NCBI GenBank assembly: GCA_030748735.1
Contig: JASMLK010000025.1
Location: forward strand, 1 to 64,000
Length of the DNA stretch: 64,000 nt
DNA from: Myxococcota bacterium
GTDB lineage: Bacteria; Myxococcota_A; UBA9160; UBA4427
Direction: 5' to 3'
Shown here: piece by piece, positions 1 through 10,811 of the stretch
Layout of the letters: each line of letters opens with the position of its first letter
Position numbering within the stretch: the first letter of the stretch is position 1
Notes under the pieces: model-generated
Told to the model about the DNA's origin: nothing
The model's database searches: none
Seen by the model: only the letters and a program-made list of their open reading frames with translations
Made by a program: the position numbers and the translations under genes

Positions 1-111
1 TCGTTCAAGGCGCGCGACCGAGGCGTAGCCGTCGCTACGGCGATGGGAGCGCAACGCAGAACGAAGGCCGCAGACGCGACCGAATGCAGGGGGACTTTCC
101 GGCCGGGCCTC

Positions 112-145
112 TAGCCCGGATTATTCATGAAGCCCTACTGCGAAG
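112..145. repeat. Copy of the dispersed element end ctagcccggattattcatgaagccctactgcgaag
   Basis: 35 bp (111-145) identical to 20529-20563, where it forms one arm of a palindromic element. Upstream sequence 1-111 may be part of the same or another element cut by the window edge. Confidence 0.7.
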
Positions 146-165
146 TCCGCCCTTCGATGCGCGGG

Positions 166-1086
166 TCACGCGCCGGGGATCGCGTATCCGTCACCGAAGG
201 TGCGTCCTGCGAAGTACGATCCCAGTGCCGCGTCGAGCTTCTCGACCGTCCACTTCCCCTCGTTGTGGAACTGGTTCTCGGGTGTGGTGATGTCCGGGCG
301 GCCAACGACGGTGATGTTCTCACCGCAGCAGGTAAACACCTGGCCCGAGACGTGCTCCGCCGCAGGCGAACCGAGGTAAGCCACGAAAGGTGCAATGTTC
401 GCCGGGTCGAAGGTGTCGAAGCCCTCTTCGGGCTTGGCGAACATCTCCGACAAGAACCCGCCGGTGTCCGTCATGCGCGTCCGCGCGCGCGGACAGATCA
501 CGTTGGCCGTCACGCCGTACTTCTGCACCGCGAACCCCGTCGACAGCGTAAGCGCGGTGATCCCCGCCTTGCCCGCCGCGTAGTTGGGTTGGCCAACCGA
601 GCAATAGAGAAAGGCCTCGGACGCAGTCCCGATGATCCGGCCGTAGACCTGCCCGCCTTCTGCCTTCGCCTTTTCGCGCCAGTACATCGACGCGAACTTG
701 AGCGAGCAGAAGCTCCCCTTCACATGCACCCGCAGCACCGAGTCAAAGTCGTCCTCGGTCATGTTGAAGATCATCTTGTCGCGGCAGAAGCCCGCGTTGT
801 TGACCAGGATGTTCAGGTCGCCGTAGGTGTCGATCGCAGTCTGGACCATCGCCTGCGAATCGTTCCAATCTGCGACGTCGCCGAAGTGCGGGACTGCCTC
901 GCCACCGAGGGCCTTGATCTCGTCCACCACGGCGTCGGCCGCGCTCGTATCGCGCCCGGACCCGTCGCCCGAAACACCGAGATCGTTGACCACCACACGC
1001 GCACCCTGGCGCGCAAGTTCGAGCGCTTCTTCGCGACCGAGTCCCCGAGCCGCGCCCGTAACGATCGCCACCTTGCCGTCCAACAT
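166..1086 (-). CDS. SDR family NAD(P)-dependent oxidoreductase (3-oxoacyl/hydroxyacyl dehydrogenase-like)
   Basis: N-terminal GKVAIVTGAARGLGRE Rossmann motif, NNAG, YxxxK-like (YAAGKAG). Confidence 0.9.
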   Translation of the reverse strand: MLDGKVAIVTGAARGLGREEALELARQGARVVVNDLGVSGDGSGRDTSAADAVVDEIKALGGEAVPHFGDVADWNDSQAMVQTAIDTYGDLNILVNNAGFCRDKMIFNMTEDDFDSVLRVHVKGSFCSLKFASMYWREKAKAEGGQVYGRIIGTASEAFLYCSVGQPNYAAGKAGITALTLSTGFAVQKYGVTANVICPRARTRMTDTGGFLSEMFAKPEEGFDTFDPANIAPFVAYLGSPAAEHVSGQVFTCCGENITVVGRPDITTPENQFHNEGKWTVEKLDAALGSYFAGRTFGDGYAIPGA

Positions 1087-1149
1087 TGCTTCTCCCTCTC
1101 GCGACGAGACGCCTCCGCATGAACGGAGAGGCCTCTCTTGCTGGTGTCC

Positions 1150-2544
<1,395 letters not shown>

Positions 2545-2756
2545 CTAACCCGGAATCAGCTCCCCGGAGACACCCGGAATCAAAGGCGAGCGCGCGAAAT
2601 CCGGCCTACGCGCACGCTGTGAACGCGACCAAAGTGCAGCTGGCGCGCGCGTTGGGCAGCCGTGCCAGACGACGAACTGACCGGTACTGCGCGCGGCCCG
2701 ACCGATCCGCAGCGCGGGCGCGGCGAAACTCCGCCGGGAGTTTGGAGCCTGGAAGG

Positions 2757-2832
2757 TGGTAGGCCCTCCTGGATTCGAACCAGGGACCATCCAGTTATGA
2801 GCCGGGTGCTCTAACCACTGAGCTAAGGGCCC
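2757..2832 (-). tRNA. tRNA-Ile2 (CAU anticodon, presumably lysidine-modified)
   Basis: Cloverleaf: gggccct...ggttcgaatcc...agggcct-a-cca; anticodon CAT at 2797-2799; GGnCCCTTAGCTCAGTGGTTAGAGCA and CTCATAA loop resemble E. coli tRNA-Ile2; CCA encoded. Confidence 0.88.
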
Positions 2833-2967
2833 GAACCGCCGGCAGCGTACCACGGACGCGGACCCTGCGGCGCGAATGCACACACCGGAGCGAGCGGGCT
2901 GCAGCTTTCGCCTCAGCACACGGCGACTTTGTTGTGACGCGCATGCGGAGCTGACATACTGCCCGCC

Positions 2968-4329
2968 ATGGCAAGCGAATCCGCAGCGCGCCCACACTGC
3001 GTCGCCATCATTGGCGGGGCAGTTTCAGGGGCCGAAGTCGCAGGGCGACTCGCCGAAAAAGGCGTGACAGTCGCCGTGTTCGAACAGAACCCGCGTCCCT
3101 TTGGGAAGATCGAAGACGGCCTGCCCCGCTGGCACCACAAGCTGCGCAACAAGGAATACGACACGATTCGCGGGAAGCTCGACCACCCGAACGTCTACTA
3201 CGTCCCCGATACCCGCGTCGGGCGTGACATCGACTTCAGTGCGCTCTGTAACGAGTGGGGTTTCAGCGCCGTCGTGCTCGCAAACGGTGCCTGGCGTGAC
3301 CGGCCCGTCGGCATCGAAGGCGCCGAGGCCTGCGTGGGCAAGGGCCTCATCTACCAGAACCCGTTCGTGCTCTGGTGGAATCACCTCGAAGAATCCAACT
3401 ACCAGGGCCCCGAATTCGAAGTCGTCGACGACACCATGGTGCTCGGCGGTGGTCTCGCATCGATCGACGTCGCGAAGATCGTCATGCTCGAAGGCGCGCG
3501 CGCCAAGCTCGCCGAGCGCGGCATCGACGTCGAGGTGATCGACCTCGAGGTGAAGGGCATCCCGAAGATCCTCGAAAGCCATGGTCTCGAGTTCGAAGAC
3601 CTCGGTCTCCAGGGTTGCACGATCTACTACCGCCGACGCATCGAGGACATGCCGGTCGTCACGATCCCCGAAGACGCCACGCCCGAGCGCGAAGCCAAGG
3701 TGCGCCGGAGTCGAGCGACGCTGCTCGACAAGGCGATGCGCAAGTTCGGCTTCGAGGTCGAAGAACTCTGCGTTGCAGACGACGTGATCGTCGAAGACGG
3801 AAAGCTCGTCGGCATGGTGTTCCGCCGGACGAAGCTCGAGGGCAACCGGGTCGTCACCACCGACGAAACCTTCGAACGGCGCGGTGCCTGCGTGATCAGC
3901 TCGATCGGTTCGATCCCCGAACCCATCGAAGGCATCGACATGAAGGGCGAGCTGTACGACTTCGAGGACTGGGACACCGGGCGCCTGAGCGCCTACCCCA
4001 ACGTCTTTTCCGTCGGCAACGTCGTGACGGGCAAGGGCAACATCATCGCCTCACGCAAGCACGCGGCCGAAGTATCGACCGCCGCCATCGAGGCCTTCCT
4101 CGGCGTTGCGGACGACGTCGAAGCCGGGCGTGCGGCGCTTTCCGACCCCACCGTCACCGCAGCCGGCGATCTCGCAGAAGGCGTGACCGAACATCTCGCC
4201 CACACCCCGCACCCGAGCGCCGAAGCCTACGACGCCACAGTGGCCCGCATCGCGGAGCGACAGAAGGCCGTCGACTACACGGGTGACCTCGCGAGCTGGT
4301 TGAAGCTGGTAGAGCCGAAGCCGCGTTAG
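2968..4329 (+). CDS. FAD-dependent NAD(P) oxidoreductase (glutamate synthase small subunit/ferredoxin reductase-like)
   Basis: GGAVSGAEVA dinucleotide motif, DGLPRWHHKLRNKEYD, SIGSIPEPIEGI, SVGNVVTGKGNI. Confidence 0.8.
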   Translation: MASESAARPHCVAIIGGAVSGAEVAGRLAEKGVTVAVFEQNPRPFGKIEDGLPRWHHKLRNKEYDTIRGKLDHPNVYYVPDTRVGRDIDFSALCNEWGFSAVVLANGAWRDRPVGIEGAEACVGKGLIYQNPFVLWWNHLEESNYQGPEFEVVDDTMVLGGGLASIDVAKIVMLEGARAKLAERGIDVEVIDLEVKGIPKILESHGLEFEDLGLQGCTIYYRRRIEDMPVVTIPEDATPEREAKVRRSRATLLDKAMRKFGFEVEELCVADDVIVEDGKLVGMVFRRTKLEGNRVVTTDETFERRGACVISSIGSIPEPIEGIDMKGELYDFEDWDTGRLSAYPNVFSVGNVVTGKGNIIASRKHAAEVSTAAIEAFLGVADDVEAGRAALSDPTVTAAGDLAEGVTEHLAHTPHPSAEAYDATVARIAERQKAVDYTGDLASWLKLVEPKPR

Positions 4330-4721
4330 CGCGGTCGGACTTCGGTTCCCGCGCCCGCGGTGATGAATACACCCGTCGCGGGGACCGCGATGTCAGCCGT
4401 GTGCCAGACGCCGGGCTGGTTGACCGCGTACTCGCCCGACTGCAGGATGATGCGACGCTCCTTGCCGTCGATCTCCTGGATGAGCGTCATCTCACCCGCG
4501 ACACACAGCACGACTTCGGCGCCCTCGGGATGCACTTCCCAGGTGTCCCAGGACGCGGTGAACCTGTGCATCGCCACGAGGCGACCTTCCTTGCCGTCGC
4601 TTTCGGTTCGCGCCGCATAGGCTTCGTACCAAGCCATGTCGCCAGTGAATTGCGGCTGGATCTCCGCGGTCGCGCCGAGGCCGAGGTGAAGCGGTTCTTC
4701 CATCAGACGATGTACAGGCAT
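4326..4721 (-). CDS. Cupin domain-containing protein
   Basis: WEVHPEGAEVVLCVAGEMTLIQEIDGKERRIILQSGEYAVNQPGVWHTADI cupin pattern. Confidence 0.8.
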   Translation of the reverse strand: MPVHRLMEEPLHLGLGATAEIQPQFTGDMAWYEAYAARTESDGKEGRLVAMHRFTASWDTWEVHPEGAEVVLCVAGEMTLIQEIDGKERRIILQSGEYAVNQPGVWHTADIAVPATGVFITAGAGTEVRPR

Positions 4722-4793
4722 AGGCGCACGAGTCTAACCCACGGGCGAACCCGGCAGGCAAGACCCGGCGAGTGCTTTGCGCGCTCTTACGGG

Positions 4794-5918
4794 CTAGGGC
4801 AGCGGCGGCGGTTCTGCGGGGAAGTGGGCTGCGAGTTCCGGCACACGTGCAGCTTCGGTCCAGTTCGCCATGCCCGCGGACCACACGAGCATGTCGCGGC
4901 CGAGGCTACCGCTGCGAATCGCGTCCACGAGCTGGGCGTCGCTGAACGGGCCGGTGCTCTGGCCGTTCTGTGCGAGGTGCCACGCGTGGGCGGGCGGCGG
5001 CGGAGGCGGCGGTGTGGCTGCGATGGGCGACGAAGAAGTCGGGCCGGAAGGACCGCCCGTCATGGCGTTGCCCATCATCGGGCCCGCCATCGCCATCCCC
5101 ATCCCCACACCGAGACCCGCACCCGCAATTCCACCGGCGGGGTTCTTTGCGGCGTCGGGAATCGAATGCGCGACCTGGAAGGCCTGGTAGTTGGCGAGGT
5201 CACCCACCATGCCCATGCTGGCGCGCGCATCGAGGGCCTTTTCGACTTCGGCCGGCACGGAGACGTTCACGATATTGAGCTTGGGCAGTTCGAGTCCGTA
5301 CTCGTCGTCGATGCGCTCGTGTACTGCAGCGCGGAGCGTTTCGGAAAGCTCGGTGTAGCGACTCGCCAGATCGATCACCGACACGCCGGCTTCGGCCACC
5401 ACGTCGGCGAAGGCCATGTTGATGATCGAACGCAGCCATTCGCTGATCTCGTCGGCTTCGAAGACCGAGTCGGTCCCCACCAGCTCGCTCAGCAGGATCT
5501 TCGGGTCGATGGCGCGCAGCGAATACGTCCCGAAGGCGCGCACGCGCACGGGGCCGAAGTCGGGGTCGCGCACGATCACGGGGTTCGGGGTGCCCCACTT
5601 CAGATCGGTGATCCGCGTCGTATTGACGAAGTACACCTCGGCCTTGAAGGGGCTGTCGAAGCCATGCTTCCAACCGAGGAGCGTCGAGAGCACGGGGATG
5701 TTCTTGGTTTCGAGGCTGTAGCGGCCGGGCGTGAATACGTCGGCGAGTTTGCCGTGGCTTACCAGAACGGCGGTCTGCCCCGGGCGCACGATCAGTTGCG
5801 CGCCGTTCTTGATCTGGTTGTGGAAGCGCGGGAAGCGCCAGACCAGCGTGTGCTGGCTGTCGTCGATCCATTCGACGATGTCGATCAGTTCTGCGCGTAG
5901 CTTGTCCATGATGCCCAT
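4794..5918 (-). CDS. SPFH-domain protein (YdjI/virion-core-like) with C-terminal GYF_2 domain
   Basis: Band-7-like sequence QTAVLVSHGKLADVFTPGRYSLETKNIP; C-term WHLAQNGQSTGPFSDAQLVDAIRSGSLGRDMLVWSAGMANWTEA is GYF_2-like. Confidence 0.82.
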   Translation of the reverse strand: MGIMDKLRAELIDIVEWIDDSQHTLVWRFPRFHNQIKNGAQLIVRPGQTAVLVSHGKLADVFTPGRYSLETKNIPVLSTLLGWKHGFDSPFKAEVYFVNTTRITDLKWGTPNPVIVRDPDFGPVRVRAFGTYSLRAIDPKILLSELVGTDSVFEADEISEWLRSIINMAFADVVAEAGVSVIDLASRYTELSETLRAAVHERIDDEYGLELPKLNIVNVSVPAEVEKALDARASMGMVGDLANYQAFQVAHSIPDAAKNPAGGIAGAGLGVGMGMAMAGPMMGNAMTGGPSGPTSSSPIAATPPPPPPPAHAWHLAQNGQSTGPFSDAQLVDAIRSGSLGRDMLVWSAGMANWTEAARVPELAAHFPAEPPPLP

Positions 5919-5930
5919 ACTTCGCTTCTC

Positions 5931-6785
5931 CTAGCTCAAGAGGTCGAACAGCAGACCCACGAGTCCGCCGCCTTCGTTTTCGCGGCGATCGCGGCCGCCC
6001 AGTTGTGCGTCGATGGCGGCCATCGTCACCTTGTGCCGACGTTCTTCCGCCTCGAGTCCCTTCATGAAGGCGTCGGCCGACGGCCGTCCGCCACTCAACA
6101 CGAAACCCGCGAGCGCTTCGAGTTCGTCGGCGTCGAGCCAGGTGCCGTGCTCGGGACACTGGTCGATGATGACGCCCGATGTCTTGCGAAAGTTGCGCCG
6201 CGCCATCATGCCGTCACACACCGGGCACTTGCGGTACTGCACCCGCTGCTCGAGGGGGTTCGCGCCCTTCTTGCGCGGCCGCGGTGGCGCGATGGGTTCG
6301 TCACGCGAGCGCTCGCGCGCATCCATCGCGCGGGCGATCAAGAAGTCGAGATTGTCGTCGGGCACCCACAGACCATTGCATCGAGGACACTCGTTGATCG
6401 CGACACCGATCAGCTGCCTCGCCGCCATCAGGCATCCGCAGCACGGACAGGGAAACTCTTCGCCCTTCGCGTCCACACTCTCGGGCGCGAACGTAACGCC
6501 GCATGCCGTACAGAAACGCGCGTCGTCGGTGTTGCGCGAGAAGCATTCGGGGCACACCAGGCTGAGCTTTCGTTCGTCTCGAACGACCTGCGAACCGCAG
6601 TAGTCACACTCGGAAGCACAGGCGTCGACCTGGGCGCTGCACGAAGCGCAGCGATAGATGCGCGCCTCCATGGCCTCGAGCTCACGGTTTTCGATCTCGG
6701 CACCACAGCGACAACGAACCTTGGGGTCCGCGACGTGGGTCACGTCGTACTGCGTGTGGCATTCGTGGCACGCGATGAGTCGCAC
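5931..6785 (-). CDS. Multi zinc-ribbon (zf-TFIIB-like) protein
   Basis: Repeated CxxC pairs: CHECH, CASC, CDYCG, CPEC, CTACG, CPCCGCLM, CPRCNGLWV, CPVCDGMMARRNF. GTG start chosen at VRLIACHECH. Confidence 0.78.
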   Translation of the reverse strand: MRLIACHECHTQYDVTHVADPKVRCRCGAEIENRELEAMEARIYRCASCSAQVDACASECDYCGSQVVRDERKLSLVCPECFSRNTDDARFCTACGVTFAPESVDAKGEEFPCPCCGCLMAARQLIGVAINECPRCNGLWVPDDNLDFLIARAMDARERSRDEPIAPPRPRKKGANPLEQRVQYRKCPVCDGMMARRNFRKTSGVIIDQCPEHGTWLDADELEALAGFVLSGGRPSADAFMKGLEAEERRHKVTMAAIDAQLGGRDRRENEGGGLVGLLFDLLS

Positions 6786-6961
6786 GGGAATCTCCCGAAG
6801 TCCTTGCGCGCAGAGCGAGATCGAGGCCTCCGCGCAGCTTCCCACTCCCTCATTCGGAACTCCTTCTCATAGTCTTGACCGCAGCGCGGGGCCGGGGACC
6901 ACAGCGGCAAGTCGTGTGCAACCATCTGGTAGACCTTCAGCAGCCGAGAGGTGGTCCGACA

Positions 6962-7786
6962 ATGGAAGTCGACTCGCTCGATCAGGACTTCGCAGTGGTG
7001 ACCGGTGGTGCGCGCGGCATCGGGCTCGCGATCGCGAAACGCTTGCACCGTGCGGGTGCGAAGGTCGCTTTGCTCGACCGTCCGGGGAGCGAGGTCTCGA
7101 AGGCTGCTGCCCCGCTCGGTGGTGTCGCGATCGAAGTCGATGTTCGCGACCCCGACGCAGTAGACCAGGCCATCACGAGCGCGAACCAACGCCTCGGTGG
7201 ACTCACGATCCTCATCAACAATGCAGGCACGGGAATGCTGCAGCCCATGCACGAGTACACCAACCAGCAATGGGACGATCTGATCGCGGTGAACTTGAGT
7301 GGCACCTTCTATGCCATGCGGGCCGCGGTACCCATCATGCTCGAAGCCGGGCGAGGCGTGATCGTCAACAACGCGTCGGTTAGCGCGACGGATCCCACCC
7401 GCGGCGAGCTGCCCTATTCCGCCGCCAAGGCCGGGGTCCTCGCGCTCACGCGAGGCGCTGCGCAGGAGTACGGCCCGACGATTCGCATCAACGCGGTATC
7501 ACCCGGAGTCATTCGTTCGCCGATGACCGAGATGCTCTACAAGAACCCCGCGATCCTCGAACCCGTCGAGCGGTCGGTACCCCTCGAGCGCACGGGCGAA
7601 GCCGAAGAAGTGGCGGACGTCGTCCACTTTCTCTGCTCCGAGGCGTCGCGCTACATCACGGGCCAGAACATCGTGATCGACGGCGGGATGAACATCCCGC
7701 AGGCGGGAATCGACTCGGTGCTGAAGATGTCCCTCGACATGATGTCGAGGGCACGGCGCCCCGAAGACGAGAGCTCGGACGGCTAG
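6962..7786 (+). CDS. SDR family oxidoreductase
   Basis: VVTGGARGIGLAIAKRL, NNAG, YSAAKAG, C-term GQNIVIDGGMN. Confidence 0.9.
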   Translation: MEVDSLDQDFAVVTGGARGIGLAIAKRLHRAGAKVALLDRPGSEVSKAAAPLGGVAIEVDVRDPDAVDQAITSANQRLGGLTILINNAGTGMLQPMHEYTNQQWDDLIAVNLSGTFYAMRAAVPIMLEAGRGVIVNNASVSATDPTRGELPYSAAKAGVLALTRGAAQEYGPTIRINAVSPGVIRSPMTEMLYKNPAILEPVERSVPLERTGEAEEVADVVHFLCSEASRYITGQNIVIDGGMNIPQAGIDSVLKMSLDMMSRARRPEDESSDG

Positions 7787-7792
7787 ACGTCG

Positions 7793-8116
7793 ATGTCTGC
7801 TCCGGGCGGCGACGAAGCAGCCAGGGTCCGCGCTCACGGCTACGTGGAAGGCCGCGTGCAAGGCGTATGGTTCCGCGAATCGACGCGTAGACGCGCGAGC
7901 GAACTCGGGCTTTCGGGTTGGGTACGCAACCTTTCGGACGGGCGCGTCGAAGCCACGTTCGAGGGCGCGCGAAGCGATGTCGAACAGGCCGTCGCCTTCG
8001 TCCGCGAAGGACCTCCCCACGCGCGGGTAGACGCTGTCAATGGGTTCGAGATCGAGCGGCTCGGCCGCGACGAAGCCGACAGCGACGAGGCCAACGCGGC
8101 GTTTCTCATTCGCTGA
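7793..8116 (+). CDS. Acylphosphatase
   Basis: GYVEGRVQGVWFRESTRRRASELGLSGWVRNLSDGRVEATFEG is diagnostic. Confidence 0.92.
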   Translation: MSAPGGDEAARVRAHGYVEGRVQGVWFRESTRRRASELGLSGWVRNLSDGRVEATFEGARSDVEQAVAFVREGPPHARVDAVNGFEIERLGRDEADSDEANAAFLIR

Positions 8117-8210
8117 AACCCTCGCGCAGTTCGTTTCTCTCGCGCTCTCTTTCGCCATTCACCACCAGAACGACGCGCTGTTCACGCAGCAGCGCGACGT
8201 ACTCGCCCGC

Positions 8211-10259
8211 ATGGACGCACTCGATCGCGTCACCCACTACTTCGACGTCACGCGCTTCTGGTCCGCGGACCTCACCCACAGCGCCGAACGCGTGAGCAAG
8301 CAGCTCGCGCACCCCGCCTTCGAAGAACTCGCGAACACGGGCTCGATCTCGCTCGCCAAGACTTCGTGGCAGGCTCTCGAAAACGAACTCGACCTGCTCG
8401 CCGAACACGACCCCGACGATGCGCGTTTCATTCGCGAAGCCGCAACGAAAATGAAGGAGCAGCTCGAACTCGCACGGGCGGCCTTCGACGCCGGAGACCT
8501 CAGTGGGGCGAGTGTTGCCAACGCGACCGCGCGCAGTGCGATCGCAGCGACCCATATGCGCCTGCGCGAAGCCACCGTGCGCTACGCCGAACGCGCCGCG
8601 CGCCTGGGAAGCGAGATCCAGGAGAACATCGCCGCGAATCGGCAGGGGACAGCCGTCGGAGGGGGCCTGTGCGCTCTCCTCGTCTTGCTGCTCTCGCGCG
8701 TTCGAATGGTCGCGGCTCCAGTGAACGAGCAGACCTCGAATGTCGCAACGACCGCCGCTCGAGAGCCCGCAGTCATCGAGCCGGCACCCGCGCCGCAGAC
8801 TCGTGCGCAGCTTCCGCGCACCGAACCCGCCGCCGCGCAAACACAGCCGCCTCGAACCAGGGTGGAACCCGACACCCCAGCCGCACGACCGACCCCGACA
8901 GCGAAGATGCCCAGCATCACAGCCACGGACACCAAGGTGACGGAGCGCGTGCGAAGCGCCGAACGTTCCTGCGAGGTACTCGCGACGCACGTCGAACAGC
9001 TCGCATCCGCAGTGGCCCAACCCGTACCGCGTGCGGCAGAAGAGGCCGACCCGACGAGCCAGGCCTCACCGGTGCAACTCACCCAACGCCTCGACGACGT
9101 GACCCGCGATGCCGATGCCGTGACCCAGGCGGTCAGCGAGGTGGAGGACGCCGTCGAAGCCATTCATGCGTCCGTGGACACGGTTTCGCAGCATTCGGAC
9201 AATGCGAGCAGTGTCGCAACACGCGCGAACGAAATTGCCGAGCGCACGGACGACACGATCACGAGCCTGGGACAATCGGCCCGCGAGATCGGTACGGTGG
9301 TGCAGCTCATCAGCGACATCGCAAAGCGCACCAATCTCCTGGCCCTCAACGCAACCATCCAGGCCGCCTCGGCGGGCGAAGCCGGGCGCGGCTTCGCGGT
9401 CGTGGCGGACGAAGTGAAGGAACTCGCTCGCCAGACCGCCGACGCGACCAAGAACATCTCGGCCAACGTGAAGGCCATGCAGAAGACCACGCAGAGTGCC
9501 GTCGACGCGATCGGAGAGATCACCTCGATCATCGAAGAGGTCTCGGGGATCGCGACAGCGATTCGCGGGGACGTGAGCACGCAACGCGGTTCGACCGCGG
9601 GCGTGCGCGAGACCCTGAACACTGCAATCGGTGCCGCGCGTGAAATCCAACGAGGCATGGTCGATGCGCGGTCCATCGCCGATCAAGCGGCGGGGTCGAC
9701 GGAAGACGCGAACAGCAAAGAAGCTGCCGCCTATCGATCCGCGACCGACGCAGCACGCTCCGACCTCGAGGCGAGCCTCGACACCCTCACGCGCGAACTC
9801 GCCGGGGTGCGCAGCGCACTCGACGAAGCCACTGCTCAGGGCAACGCGGCGGCGTCCTGGCCGGATTATTCGATCTTCGCGGGTACGGCTTCGGGCTGCG
9901 CCACTTTCTGCCGCGCCAGGCCGATCGTCCCACAGCCTTCGCGCTCCATCGCACCGTGCACCACGAGGGAACGTCCAAGCACCGACTCCGCGCTGCGGTC
10001 GAGGATGTGGCCGCGGTGCGAGAACGCGAGATCGACCCAACCGTCTTCTCCCGCGCGAAACGAAGCCAGACGCTCGGCGTCGCCGAAGGCGGCCCCGGCG
10101 CTCTTCGCACGAAGCGCGCTGCAGTCCCCGTACTCGTGGATCTGGAGGCGATACATCGCACCGGGTACGAGCCCGCCGAGTTCTGCGCGCACCGTCAATG
10201 CATCGCCCGCGGGCCGAAACTCCACGCGGCCCGTGAGCGCACTGCCCTTCGAATCGTGA
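8211..10259 (+). CDS. Methyl-accepting chemotaxis-like protein; ORF reads through into an antisense overlap
   Basis: RTNLLALNATIQAASAGEAGRGFAVVADEVKELARQTADATKNI signalling-tip motif; TM segment GGGLCALLVLLLS. ORF opens at 8040; ATG 8211 used. Residues after about 9860 look like antisense of the opposite gene. Confidence 0.7.
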   Translation: MDALDRVTHYFDVTRFWSADLTHSAERVSKQLAHPAFEELANTGSISLAKTSWQALENELDLLAEHDPDDARFIREAATKMKEQLELARAAFDAGDLSGASVANATARSAIAATHMRLREATVRYAERAARLGSEIQENIAANRQGTAVGGGLCALLVLLLSRVRMVAAPVNEQTSNVATTAAREPAVIEPAPAPQTRAQLPRTEPAAAQTQPPRTRVEPDTPAARPTPTAKMPSITATDTKVTERVRSAERSCEVLATHVEQLASAVAQPVPRAAEEADPTSQASPVQLTQRLDDVTRDADAVTQAVSEVEDAVEAIHASVDTVSQHSDNASSVATRANEIAERTDDTITSLGQSAREIGTVVQLISDIAKRTNLLALNATIQAASAGEAGRGFAVVADEVKELARQTADATKNISANVKAMQKTTQSAVDAIGEITSIIEEVSGIATAIRGDVSTQRGSTAGVRETLNTAIGAAREIQRGMVDARSIADQAAGSTEDANSKEAAAYRSATDAARSDLEASLDTLTRELAGVRSALDEATAQGNAAASWPDYSIFAGTASGCATFCRARPIVPQPSRSIAPCTTRERPSTDSALRSRMWPRCENARSTQPSSPARNEARRSASPKAAPALFARSALQSPYSWIWRRYIAPGTSPPSSARTVNASPAGRNSTRPVSALPFES

Positions 10260-10543
10260 AGGACCGCGACGGCTTCGATGGTCTCGAACCGTTCGGCGTC
10301 TTCTTCTCTTTCTTCAGCGGGGGTGGGGAGGTCGTCATTCACGAGATCGGCCGGCGGCGCCGGTTCCGGCTTCGTGGCATCGAGTGATACGTCGAACGCC
10401 GCCTCGAACGCCTGTTCGGCGCTCAGCACCTCTTCCTCGACCTGCGGCGGGGGACCGTCTTCCGCAACCGCGTGGGCGGCAACACCAACCACACACAGGC
10501 CGACAGCGACAGCCAACCTCGACCCGATTCGGTTCGACGACAT
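9866..10543 (-). CDS. Secreted superoxide dismutase (Cu/Zn)-like domain protein
   Basis: Signal peptide MSSNRIGSRLAVAVGLCVVGVAAHAVAED; C-term GLVPGAMYRLQIHEYGDCS...GRSLVVHGAMEREGCGTIGLA resembles the sodC fold. Confidence 0.65.
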   Translation of the reverse strand: MSSNRIGSRLAVAVGLCVVGVAAHAVAEDGPPPQVEEEVLSAEQAFEAAFDVSLDATKPEPAPPADLVNDDLPTPAEEREEDAERFETIEAVAVLHDSKGSALTGRVEFRPAGDALTVRAELGGLVPGAMYRLQIHEYGDCSALRAKSAGAAFGDAERLASFRAGEDGWVDLAFSHRGHILDRSAESVLGRSLVVHGAMEREGCGTIGLARQKVAQPEAVPAKIE

Positions 10544-10811
10544 TGCGTTCCCTCCTGTCATTCCCCACCAGCAACGCGCGGGAAACAGCGCCTGGTTGCA
10601 CGTGCGAGAGACCGACCTGCACGTGCGACCCGTTGCGCCCTCATCGTCAGTTTTTCCGTGGCACTGAAACCCGTCGCCGCACATCGCTTGCACATCAACG
10701 CCGCGGCTCTCCTCATGCGACGTCGCGGGCCATCCGATGCGTCGAGAACGCGTGTCGGCTCTTTCGCGGCCGTTGCGCCGAACAACGAGGACGAAGGACA
10801 GGAGAACCCCC

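Noticed and set aside
2757-2832. tRNA-Met assignment from the CAT anticodon
   Set aside because: Body sequence and acceptor/anticodon context match tRNA-Ile2 (CAU) rather than elongator or initiator tRNA-Met; tilS dependence should be checked.
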